A stretch of DNA of 42,173 bases from assembly GCA_902760345.1 (NCBI GenBank), contig CACWFY010000037.1, forward strand, positions 1-42,173, in the 5' to 3' direction. Below are positions 8,110 through 15,918 of this stretch, one piece after another; the first letter of the stretch is position 1; each line of letters opens with the position of its first letter. The translations under genes and the position numbers were made by a program. The DNA comes from an uncultured Bacteroidales bacterium (GTDB taxonomy: Bacteria > Bacteroidota > Bacteroidia > Bacteroidales > Bacteroidaceae). The notes beneath the pieces were generated by a model that searched no databases, was not told where the DNA came from, and was given only the letters and a program-made list of their open reading frames with translations.

Positions 8110-9882
8110 ATGAAGCATCTGACAGCAACATATCGCCCCATTTTCAGGTACGGCCTTAGCCGTATCGGAGGCCTTTTGGTGTTGCTGGTCCTGCTGTTTG
8201 GCACGACCCGTCAGGCGCTGGCCCAGCAGTTTGTCATTCCTCTTTATGATAACGAAAACCAAAAGGAAAACCAAAACGGAACGCTGATGGTGGGCGTCGA
8301 CAATGTGCTGCTGACTGAGTGTGGCACCGACGAGCTCGGCTTCACCATGAGCTTTGCCCTGCTGGGTGGCACGCTGCCCCGCCAGCAGCGCGTCTTCATC
8401 ATTCCGCAGCTGATGCTCGACGACGAGGTGGCCAACTTCCCCGCTATCGAGATTATGGGCTCGTGGGCCTACTATCACGACATACGCACCCCGCAGGACA
8501 CGCTGCACGTGCCCGACACCCTGCAGTATCGCGACCGCGAGGCACAGAACTACCAGGTCTACCAGCAGACGGTGGCTCGCCAGCAATGGATGGGTGTCGC
8601 CCTGCTGCGCTTGCTTGTGGTGCGCACCGACGGCTGTGGCACCGAGCTGAACCACGAAGAGCGCGTGCTGCGCGTGCCTACGCCCATCATCACCGACAGC
8701 AATGCCAACAAGGTGGTGCAGGTCAACAACATACAGCAGCTGCGCGGACGTGCCTACCTGTCGTATCCCGTCAGGGTGACGGAGGTGGAGCCCGACTACC
8801 TGAACAACCGCTACGAGCTGGAGCGGCTGAGGAACACCATCGACAGCGTCAGCAACGACTCGACCATCGAGATACTGCGCATACAGGTCAAAGGTTACGC
8901 CTCGCCTGACGGCTCGTACGAGCTGAACGACCGGCTGGCCCGCGAGCGTACGGGTAGCCTGGCGCGCTACATCATCGAACATACCAATGTGGCACCGAAG
9001 CTGTTCCACACCTCCAGCGAACCCGAGGACTGGCAGGGCCTGCGCAACTTCGTCGACAGCACGTCGCTCGTCGCCCATCGCGACTCGCTGCTGCTGCTCA
9101 TCGACAGCGATATGGACCCTGACGACAAACTGCACCGCATAGCCGCCACCTGGCCCGACGACTACCGTACGCTGAAAGACGAGGCCTTCCCCCTGTTGCG
9201 CCATACCGACTACCAGATAGACTACCAGCTGAAGGAGGTGAAGGAAGAGGCGTTAGAGGCCAAGCTCGACACCACCTACCTGCTCATTACCGACAGCCTG
9301 AGCCAGACGCTGGTAAGTACCCAGAAGCGCTTCACTGGCTACAAGCCCCTGCTGGCTGTGAAGACCAATATGCTCTACGACCTGGCGCTGGCCCCCAATA
9401 TAGAGGTGGAGGTGCCCTTTGGTCGCAACAAGCGCTGGAGCGTGATGGCAGAATACCTGAACCCCTGGTGGCGACTGGACAAGCTGAACTACGCCTACGA
9501 AATCCAGGAGGCTGGCGTGGAGCTGCGTCGCTGGCTGACGCCCCGTTGCGATGGCTCTCGCCCCTGGCTCAGCGGCCTGTTTGCTGGTCTCTATGTGGCC
9601 TCGGCCAAGTACGACCTGGAATACAATGGTGTGGGCGACCAGGGCGAGATATGGAGCGTAGGTGGTACGTTGGGCTACAGCTGGCCTATCGCCAAGCGCC
9701 TGAACCTGGAGCTGAGTGCCTCGGTAGGCTATATGGATGGCAAGCGTCGCCACTATAATGCGGAGTTCGAGAGCAGCCACCTTATCTATAAGGAGACGAA
9801 GAAGTTGCAGTACTTTGGACCCACCAAGCTCAAGTTCTCCCTCGTCTGGATTATACCAAGTAAAAAGAAAACAACAGAATGA
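8110..9882 (+). CDS. Outer-membrane protein with OmpA-like and DUF3575 regions (DUF3868-type pilus accessory protein)
   Basis: A 590-residue exported protein, first gene of the pilus cluster. A signal peptide ends near QALA-QQ (residue 38). The N-terminal part (about 40-240) resembles DUF3868 proteins of fimbrial loci. Residues 250-330 look like an OmpA C-terminal-type domain (IQVKGYASPDGSYELND followed by LARERTGSLARY), which would bind peptidoglycan. Residues 411-585 match DUF3575, a likely outer-membrane barrel (LLAVKTNMLYDLALAPNIEV, then alternating beta-strands to FSLVWIIP). In other Bacteroidales, as I recall, DUF3575 and DUF3868 often sit in separate adjacent genes, so this may be a fusion. 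It could anchor or assemble the pilus. The stop overlaps the next start by 4 bases (ATGA). Codon use is GC-rich compared with the fimbrillin at 11347. Confidence 0.8.
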   Translation: MKHLTATYRPIFRYGLSRIGGLLVLLVLLFGTTRQALAQQFVIPLYDNENQKENQNGTLMVGVDNVLLTECGTDELGFTMSFALLGGTLPRQQRVFIIPQLMLDDEVANFPAIEIMGSWAYYHDIRTPQDTLHVPDTLQYRDREAQNYQVYQQTVARQQWMGVALLRLLVVRTDGCGTELNHEERVLRVPTPIITDSNANKVVQVNNIQQLRGRAYLSYPVRVTEVEPDYLNNRYELERLRNTIDSVSNDSTIEILRIQVKGYASPDGSYELNDRLARERTGSLARYIIEHTNVAPKLFHTSSEPEDWQGLRNFVDSTSLVAHRDSLLLLIDSDMDPDDKLHRIAATWPDDYRTLKDEAFPLLRHTDYQIDYQLKEVKEEALEAKLDTTYLLITDSLSQTLVSTQKRFTGYKPLLAVKTNMLYDLALAPNIEVEVPFGRNKRWSVMAEYLNPWWRLDKLNYAYEIQEAGVELRRWLTPRCDGSRPWLSGLFAGLYVASAKYDLEYNGVGDQGEIWSVGGTLGYSWPIAKRLNLELSASVGYMDGKRRHYNAEFESSHLIYKETKKLQYFGPTKLKFSLVWIIPSKKKTTE

Positions 9883-11054
9883 TGAAGAGAAGAAACATAT
9901 GGAACGGAAGCAATAAGATGCAAGCACTGGTCTGGCATCTCGCCTCGCTGATGCTTCTCTTCATCGTCGTCGCCTCCTGCTACCGCGAGCCTCTGGAGCT
10001 CTACAAGCAGGGCGACAGCAAGGTGGTGATTGGCTACGACTGGAGCTTCTATAACGGCCCGCTGCCTAACGGTATTTTCGTGATGTATGCTCACAATGGT
10101 AAGACTATTACCCAGAGCTATGCTACCCACGACTTGTCAGGCGAGACGAATGAGCAAATGCCTAACGGTACCTACAAGCAGCTGGTGATGACCAACACTT
10201 TCCAGGAATATCTTGGAAACATGCGATTCTTTGATACAGATGATTTCGAAAAGATGAGGGCCGTTTCTAATACCTATGTTATTACAGATATGAACGCGTG
10301 GGATGCAGGCCGCCAATATATGGTGGAGCCCATGTATATAGGTGTGGCTGTTGACTCCTTCGATGTTAAGATGGACAACGACGGACTGATATTCTACGAG
10401 TACGACAAGGACAGCGGCGTAGATACGCTGCATCAGGAACGTCAGGACACGATACGCTCTATGGTCACCACCCTGACTATCCGCGTGAAGGTCCGTGGCA
10501 TCAATTATATTAATTCCCCAGAATTGGGAGGTGTGGATGGATATATCACCAATTTGGCTAACGGATTTTTCCTCTCGCAGCAATGGAGAACCTCCGAGGT
10601 TGGCGACATCAAGCTAGACCACTGGCGTTTTGATGGCTATGAGGAGGATCCAGCAGCTGGTTCCAGGCGAGCAGAAGGAGAGAGTGAATATAAGGTAGGC
10701 TGGATAGCCACCGATATCCAGACCTTTGGACTGCCTCACGGAAGCGAGTTGCTATATCAGCGTACGGAGAAGTCGAACTACCTGAAGTTGCACTTCACCA
10801 GACTTAATGGTGAAACGATAGATTTCGACTACGATGTAGGAAAGATGATTCACTACGAGGGTGATGACGGTTCAATGAATCTCTCCTTTAAGCTGACTGA
10901 TGTGGCCCTGCAGTTGGACTTGGAGATAGATGCAAATACTGTTGGCGAAGATGATGTGCCGACAATACCCTATACACAGCCCAAGGGCACTGGTGCCTTC
11001 GATGCGGATGTGCAACCCTGGGGCGATGAAGAAAACGTAGATGTACCAATGTAG
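9879..11054 (+). CDS. DUF5119 / FimB-Mfa2-like fimbrial lipoprotein
   Basis: A 391-residue lipoprotein with a signal sequence and lipobox FIVVASC (Cys34). A second ATG at residue 14 (9918) is a possible start. The body is beta-rich and ends DVQPWGDEENVDVPM, a type of ending seen in DUF5119 and fimbrillin-like proteins of pilus loci. A repeated layout of strand-rich halves (around 45-200 and 200-370) fits the two-domain transthyretin-like fold of FimB/Mfa2 anchors. By position, between the OmpA/DUF3575 protein and the first fimbrillin, it probably anchors the pilus to the outer membrane or controls its length. The family call is from recalled pattern and could shift between DUF5119 and Mfa2. 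Confidence 0.7.
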   Translation: MMKRRNIWNGSNKMQALVWHLASLMLLFIVVASCYREPLELYKQGDSKVVIGYDWSFYNGPLPNGIFVMYAHNGKTITQSYATHDLSGETNEQMPNGTYKQLVMTNTFQEYLGNMRFFDTDDFEKMRAVSNTYVITDMNAWDAGRQYMVEPMYIGVAVDSFDVKMDNDGLIFYEYDKDSGVDTLHQERQDTIRSMVTTLTIRVKVRGINYINSPELGGVDGYITNLANGFFLSQQWRTSEVGDIKLDHWRFDGYEEDPAAGSRRAEGESEYKVGWIATDIQTFGLPHGSELLYQRTEKSNYLKLHFTRLNGETIDFDYDVGKMIHYEGDDGSMNLSFKLTDVALQLDLEIDANTVGEDDVPTIPYTQPKGTGAFDADVQPWGDEENVDVPM

Positions 11055-11346
11055 CGCCCTGCGGGCTAGTGAAGGTCGCGATTAAGTGAGAACAGAGCTA
11101 AGCTTGCTTAAGCTATGTCGAACGTGAGCGAGCTCGATGTGAAACATCAACAGTGAATAGTGAACAATAAGAACGATATAACCCCTTAAGCGAATTACGG
11201 TAAGATAAGAATATTAACTTAAAAAAACAGATAAACAAGAAACAGAGAACGAAGAAATCCCAGAAATGCAGCCCGCAAGGGCTAATGAACAGAAAAAAAG
11301 AAATCTAAGAACATTAATTTTATTTATTAATTTAATTCTAACAATT
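11055..11346 (+). other. Intergenic region with GC palindromes, hairpin and GTGAAT words
   Basis: Right after the stop codon comes a small GC palindrome (GCCC-TGC-GGGC, 11056-11066) followed by TAGTGAA. A bulged hairpin around GCTTAAGC-like words lies at 11096-11114. CAGTGAATAGTGAAC occurs at about 11151-11165. A second GC hairpin (AGCCC-GCAA-GGGCT, 11270-11283) followed by AATGAAC lies 64 bases before the fimbrillin start. The last 55 bases before 11347 are AT-rich. No TAnnTTTG box is evident, so the fimbrillin may be read from 8015 or from a non-consensus promoter. Confidence 0.5.
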
Positions 11347-12678
11347 ATGAAAAAGAATTTATTTTTTGTAGCAGCCGCAGCCTTAGCGCTGGCAGCTTGC
11401 TCAAGTGACAATGAGGCAACGCAGACCGCTACCCAACAGGCAGCACCCCAGGCTGTTGCGTTTGACACCTATGTACCCAACGTAACTCGTGCAGGTACGA
11501 CAGGTTTGATGACAACTACTACTTTGCAAACCAGTCATTTTGGTGTTTTTGCACAATGGAGTAACAATGGAGGTTATGCAGCAGAAACAGGTCCTAATTT
11601 TATGTATAACCAAGAGGTTACCTATACAGAGCCTTCATGGATTTATACTCCATTGAAGTATTGGCCTAATGAGACCACTTCTGATATGCATGCTGCAGAA
11701 GGTCATGCTACTTCGACTGCTACTGATAAGCTAAGCTTCTTTGCTTATGCTCCGTATGTTGCATCTACTGTAGGATCTGGAGCAGTTGCTGCATCAAATT
11801 CTGATACAAATAACGAGGCAACACCAGATCCTATCGAGGCAGGTATTACTGCCATGTCAGCTAACGGTGCAACTACAGACCCAACAATCTCATACACTAT
11901 GGCATATACCCCTTCCAAGAGTGTTGACTTGTTGTGGGGTGTTGCCCCTGCAGGCGGTTTGAACTATACAGCTGTAAATAATACTGCTATTGAAATAGCA
12001 GAAGGTATGCCTCTGGTAGATTTGATTAAGCCTTCAAAGGATGAGAAAATCAAGTTCTTGTTTAAGCATGCATTAGCTCGTCTTGGTCTTACTGTGGTAG
12101 CAGCTGTTGATCAAATGACACCAGGTGGTAAGCTTGATGCAAACACAAAAATATATGTTAACTCAGTTACAATCGAAGATGGTGCAGGTTCACCAGCATT
12201 AGCACCAACTGGTGTATTAAATCTGAAGAACAGCGCAGCTGGTATTGCAAATTGGACATTGGGAACAAAAGAGAAATTTAAATTGGTTGTTAATTCTACG
12301 AGAGCAAATATTAATACTGATCTTTTATCAGCAACTGAAGGAGCTAAGGGTGTGACAACAACTGCTAAAAATGTAATTGCAGATAATAAATATTTCATGG
12401 TTATACCCACAGAGGGAACTGCAAAAGCAAAGTTTAAGGTAACCATTGATTATGATGTTGTAACAACTGATGCAAATCTTGCTGCAGGTAAATCCACTGT
12501 TAATAATGTGATTTATAAGACGATTGAGGTTGGTGACAACACAAATGGCTTTACAAATAACAAGGCCTATACACTCAAACTCATTCTTGGCATGACTTCA
12601 GTTAAGCTTGATGCTGAGGTAGCAGACTGGGAAGACGCTGGTACATCTAATGTTGACCTGCCTAAGAACTACGAGTAA
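11347..12678 (+). CDS. Fimbrillin-family lipoprotein, probable major pilin
   Basis: A 443-residue FimA/Mfa1-like pilin. I use the ATG at 11347 (MKKNLFF), which starts a compact lipoprotein signal with lipobox LALAAC (Cys18). The longer frame to 11266 adds an implausible N-terminus. The hallmark NFMYNQEVTY ... TPLKYWPNE block is present, followed by KLSFFAYAPYV and FKHALARLGL. Arg48 in NVTRAGT sits where FimA (Arg46) and Mfa1 (Arg49) of Porphyromonas gingivalis are cut by Arg-gingipain for donor-strand polymerisation. Cleavage here by a related protease is inference. Its codon use is more AT-rich and simpler than all neighbours, which, with the repeat array behind it, suggests a highly expressed or separately acquired major subunit. 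Confidence 0.85.
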   Translation: MKKNLFFVAAAALALAACSSDNEATQTATQQAAPQAVAFDTYVPNVTRAGTTGLMTTTTLQTSHFGVFAQWSNNGGYAAETGPNFMYNQEVTYTEPSWIYTPLKYWPNETTSDMHAAEGHATSTATDKLSFFAYAPYVASTVGSGAVAASNSDTNNEATPDPIEAGITAMSANGATTDPTISYTMAYTPSKSVDLLWGVAPAGGLNYTAVNNTAIEIAEGMPLVDLIKPSKDEKIKFLFKHALARLGLTVVAAVDQMTPGGKLDANTKIYVNSVTIEDGAGSPALAPTGVLNLKNSAAGIANWTLGTKEKFKLVVNSTRANINTDLLSATEGAKGVTTTAKNVIADNKYFMVIPTEGTAKAKFKVTIDYDVVTTDANLAAGKSTVNNVIYKTIEVGDNTNGFTNNKAYTLKLILGMTSVKLDAEVADWEDAGTSNVDLPKNYE

Positions 12679-12714
12679 TCTCTGCGTAGGTTAATCGAAT
12701 AGTTAGGGGGGGGA

Positions 12715-12868
12715 AATTCCCATACTGGGAAAAAATAATTCCCTCACTGGGAAACAAATATTCCCATACTGGGAAAAAATATTTATCCTTAATGGTAGCA
12801 ATATTTATCCTTAAGTGTAGCAATATTTTTCCTTAACTATGGAAATATATTTCCTTAACTAGGGAGTA
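12715..12868 (+). repeat. Seven tandem copies of a 22-bp degenerate repeat
   Basis: Units start at about 12715, 12737, 12760, 12781, 12803, 12825 and 12847, so the period is 22 bases (one unit is 23 and the next 21). The first three are small hairpins built on TTCCC(A/T)-ACT-GGGAA. The fourth and fifth have drifted to TATCCTTAA ... GTAGCAAT. The last two carry TTCCTTAACTA(T/G)GG. The array starts 36 bases after the major fimbrillin stop. It might stabilise the upstream mRNA, attenuate readthrough to the next genes, or bind a protein on two-turn spacing. None of these is shown by sequence alone. Confidence 0.75.
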
Positions 12869-13041
12869 AAAACCCCTGACTGAAACATAACAATCCAAAC
12901 TCGTGGGGTGGTGGCGCCAAGCCACCGCCCTGCGATGAGGAAAACTAAAAGCGCGTGTGGTCCACAAGACCCATTATATAATTTAATGTACGTACACGTA
13001 CGCGCGTATATACGCGATGATATGTTAAAACGACGAAGAAA
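12869..13041 (+). other. Intergenic segment with GC hairpin and alternating purine-pyrimidine palindromes
   Basis: A strong hairpin at 12906-12930 (GGGTGGTGGC-GCCAA-GCCACCGCCC, 10 bp with one G-T pair) has no T-tract. Further on is an alternating stretch with a perfect 14-bp palindrome, CGCGTATATACGCG, at 13003-13016, preceded by TACGTACACGTACG. No gene is seen. The ATPase promoter begins at 13042. Confidence 0.55.
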
Positions 13042-13073
13042 TTTGGACAAATAAAAATTATTTACTATATTTG
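13042..13073 (+). promoter_or_regulatory. Promoter of the AAA-ATPase/nuclease gene
   Basis: TTTG (13042-13045), a 20-base spacer and TATATTTG (13066-13073) match the Bacteroidota consensus at both boxes. The ATG at 13116 lies about 36 bases after the predicted start. Readthrough from here could also drive the four fimbrillins downstream. Confidence 0.78.
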
Positions 13074-13115
13074 CAGAAATGTAACAACCAGAACGAGTAA
13101 CTAACGAAGAAAAGG

Positions 13116-14708
13116 ATGAAGTACCCTATTGGCATACAGAGCTTTGAGAAGATTCGCAAGGGCGGATACGTCTATGTGGACAAGACGGACTTGGTTTATA
13201 AGTTGGCCCAGGGAAGTGTGTACTTCCTTGCACGTCCCCGCCGCTTCGGCAAGAGCCTGTTGGTCAGCACCCTGAAGGCTTACTTTGAAGGGCGCAAGGA
13301 CTTGTTCGAGGGCTTGAAGATGATGGAGCTGGAAACGGAGTGGAAGAAGTATCCAGTGATTAGCTTCGACTTCAATCTCGGACAAAAGACCAAGATGAAT
13401 GGTTTGAGAGACTACCTGCTCTATGAAATTGAGAGAAAAGAACAGGAATATGGCATACAACCAGTTCTGAATCCAGAGAACGGTGTACCATCACTCGATG
13501 CAGCGTTGCGTTTCACTCATCTTGTCTCGGAAATGCATGAGAAGTCAGGCGAGAAAGTGGTAGTGCTCATCGACGAGTACGACAAACCGCTGCTTGACCT
13601 CTTGGAGACGGGCAATCCCGATGATGAGAAACAGCTTAATGAAAATCGCGAACTGCTGAAGGGCTTCTTCTCCGTCTTCAAGGCCACTGATGATCATCTG
13701 CGTTTCGTCCTTCTCACAGGTATCACCAAGTTCTCGCAGGTGTCGATGTTCAGCGGGTTTAATCAGCCCGACGATATCTCCATAGACAACCGCTTCGACA
13801 CCCTGCTGGGTATTACTGAAGAGGAGTTGCATACTGTTTTTGCTGAGGGTATAACAGAGTTGGCCGTTATGCTGGGAGAAAGCGAGGAAGAAACAAAGCA
13901 ACAGCTGAAACAGCGCTATGATGGCTACCATTTCAGCAAGCGGATGAAGGATGTCTATAACCCCTTCAGCATCCTTAATACCTTTGCCAAGCTCGACATG
14001 AAGGACTATTGGTTCACTTCTGGTACGCCGTCCTATATGGTTCGCCTGCTGTCAAAGAGCCAAGAGGAGGTGATGAACTACACAGGCCGCTATTACCCCG
14101 AACAGACCTTCGTGGACTACAAGGCTGACACAGAAATGCCGCTGCCAATGTTCTTCCAGAGCGGATACCTCACTATCAAGGACGTTGACCGTCGTTTCAA
14201 TACCTATCTGCTTGACTTCCCCAATCACGAGGTGAAGCAGGGGATGATAACGCTGCTGGCTAATAAATATCTGCAGCCAAAAGAAGATACTCCATCGTGG
14301 GTGAATCAAGTGGTGTGTGCCTTGGAGAGTGCTGACTTGGAACTTGTAAGGAAACTCTTTACCTCTTTCCTGGCAGAGACGCCTTACAGCATGCGACCTA
14401 AGAAAGACCAGAAGGACAGGGAACTGTACTTCCACTATACGTTCTACTTGTTGATGCGCCTCATCTCGTGCTACACTGTCTATACGGAGAAGCAACTCAG
14501 CGAGGGTCGTGCTGACTGCATCATCGAGACCCCGAAGTACATCTATATCTTCGAGTTCAAGCTCGACGGCACGGCAGCAGAGGCTCTACAACAAATCAAA
14601 GATCGCGGCTATGCTAAGGCCTACGAGGCCGACAGCCGTCCCAAGTATCTCGTTGGTGCATCGTTCTCGAGCAAGACAGGCACCATAGAAGAATGGCAAA
14701 ACGAATAA
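13116..14708 (+). CDS. AAA-ATPase-like / PD-(D/E)XK nuclease superfamily protein
   Basis: A 530-residue protein of the type with an N-terminal AAA-ATPase-like domain and a C-terminal PDDEXK_9-type domain, of which Bacteroidales genomes often carry many copies. Walker A is ARPRRFGKS (39-47) and Walker B is VVVLIDEYD (about 146-155). The conserved lead-in YVYVDKTDLVYKLA is also typical. The C-terminal nuclease-like core has EFK (in YIFEFKLDG, about residues 479-487) followed by QIKDRGYAKAY. The molecular role of the family is unclear; defence or mobile-element links are proposed by context. It has its own promoter and sits between the major and minor fimbrillin genes, ending 1 base before the next ATG. 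This suggests a later insertion into the pilus cluster. No target duplication or transposase is visible. Confidence 0.88.
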   Translation: MKYPIGIQSFEKIRKGGYVYVDKTDLVYKLAQGSVYFLARPRRFGKSLLVSTLKAYFEGRKDLFEGLKMMELETEWKKYPVISFDFNLGQKTKMNGLRDYLLYEIERKEQEYGIQPVLNPENGVPSLDAALRFTHLVSEMHEKSGEKVVVLIDEYDKPLLDLLETGNPDDEKQLNENRELLKGFFSVFKATDDHLRFVLLTGITKFSQVSMFSGFNQPDDISIDNRFDTLLGITEEELHTVFAEGITELAVMLGESEEETKQQLKQRYDGYHFSKRMKDVYNPFSILNTFAKLDMKDYWFTSGTPSYMVRLLSKSQEEVMNYTGRYYPEQTFVDYKADTEMPLPMFFQSGYLTIKDVDRRFNTYLLDFPNHEVKQGMITLLANKYLQPKEDTPSWVNQVVCALESADLELVRKLFTSFLAETPYSMRPKKDQKDRELYFHYTFYLLMRLISCYTVYTEKQLSEGRADCIIETPKYIYIFEFKLDGTAAEALQQIKDRGYAKAYEADSRPKYLVGASFSSKTGTIEEWQNE

Positions 14709-14709
14709 A

Positions 14710-15918
14710 ATGAATAGGCTGAAGATATATGGCATGATGATGCTGGGAGCAATGCTCTTGATGACGAGCTGCTCCAGCGAGGATGCAACCAAGGAGGTTG
14801 CACCCCAGGAGACCATAGCCATATCTTTCGGCTGCAACTATGATGACGAGGAGGAGGACATAACGAAGAACACGACGAGGGCAGGATATGAAGGAGCCAT
14901 GAACACCGAAGACCTGTACACCACAGGCTTTGGAGCAATGGCCAGCGTGACAGCAGGTACTGTAGCCCCCTATGACAACAAGCCCAACCTGATGTACAAC
15001 CAGGAGGTGGAGTACACCCATGTGGGCGATATGGAGAACCCCCTGACAGGCTATTGGAGCTACCAGCCCGTGAAATACTGGCCAACAGACTTGACACACT
15101 GCTACATCAGCGCATACGCTCCCTACCAGGAACTGCCGATAGACGGTAGCGGCACAGGCATCTATGGTCTTTCAGATAATAGCGAAGCACCCTATGTGGA
15201 CTATCGCCGCTGCGATAATCCGCAGAACGTGGTGGATCTGCTGTGGTACTATGAGGAGCCAGGAAGCATTCCTGCTGCAGGAAAGCTGGCCATGAAGATG
15301 CGCCACGCCCTGGCACGACTGGAACTCAAGGTGGCGCTGGCATCAGATGTAGTACTGGACCCAGTCACTACGAAGGTGCTGATAGAAAAGATTACCCTGA
15401 CAGGCAAGATGGCCAAGACGGGCCGACTGTCGCTGTGCAGTCAGACAACCACGGGTAGTGGTGTTGACAAGAAATACTACCCTGTATGGTCGAACCAGGA
15501 GTTCGACAAGGATGCTGGCAATAACGACAAAGACCACATCATCCAGATTAAGAACGAAGACAATGACCCTGAGAGCTATGGCATCATAGACTCGCAGGTA
15601 AGATATATACCAGGACTGCCCTATGCGTGGCAGCCCGAAGGACTGAAAGTGTACAACGCAGAAGTAGAGGGCAAGAACTACCTGAACGCCCTGAGCACAG
15701 GCGATAGGATAGGGTACATCTACCTGATTCCGCAGGATGAGCTGGAACTGACAGTGAAGGTGAAGTACCATAAAGTGACGTCAGGAAGCGATGTACCAGG
15801 TGAGAAGACCACCACCGCGTCCACCCTGCGCATCCCCACACCGACCTTGGAGGATGAAAATCCTAAACTTCGAGGCAACAAGACCTATTCGTTGACTATT
15901 AGATTGAGTGAGATATGA
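14710..15918 (+). CDS. Fimbrillin-family lipoprotein (second)
   Basis: A 402-residue fimbrillin-like lipoprotein with lipobox LLMTSC (Cys21). It carries the family block NLMYNQEVEY ... YQPVKYWPTD and the MRHALARLEL strand, and a probable processing Arg57 in NTTRAGYEG. An acidic stretch DDEEED precedes this site. The C-terminus LRGNKTYSLTIRLSEI is a typical final strand. It starts one base after the ATPase gene and overlaps the next fimbrillin by 4 bases (ATGA). It is probably an accessory or minor pilin. The order within the fibre cannot be told from sequence. Confidence 0.85.
   Translation: MNRLKIYGMMMLGAMLLMTSCSSEDATKEVAPQETIAISFGCNYDDEEEDITKNTTRAGYEGAMNTEDLYTTGFGAMASVTAGTVAPYDNKPNLMYNQEVEYTHVGDMENPLTGYWSYQPVKYWPTDLTHCYISAYAPYQELPIDGSGTGIYGLSDNSEAPYVDYRRCDNPQNVVDLLWYYEEPGSIPAAGKLAMKMRHALARLELKVALASDVVLDPVTTKVLIEKITLTGKMAKTGRLSLCSQTTTGSGVDKKYYPVWSNQEFDKDAGNNDKDHIIQIKNEDNDPESYGIIDSQVRYIPGLPYAWQPEGLKVYNAEVEGKNYLNALSTGDRIGYIYLIPQDELELTVKVKYHKVTSGSDVPGEKTTTASTLRIPTPTLEDENPKLRGNKTYSLTIRLSEI

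Noticed and set aside
8104-9204. 366-codon minus-strand open frame
   Set aside because: It is the antisense of the GC-rich OmpA/DUF3575 gene, rich in Val, His and Gln with no recognisable fold pattern or promoter.
12715-12868. CRISPR array
   Set aside because: The 22-bp units are contiguous with no spacers and are degenerate. No cas gene is nearby. The same reasoning excludes 33610-33697 and 19910-19965.
12906-12930. Rho-independent terminator
   Set aside because: The hairpin is strong but no T-tract follows on either strand, so it is recorded only as a hairpin.
13042-14708. Insertion sequence or transposon carrying the ATPase/nuclease gene
   Set aside because: No transposase, terminal inverted repeats or target-site duplication could be identified around the gene.
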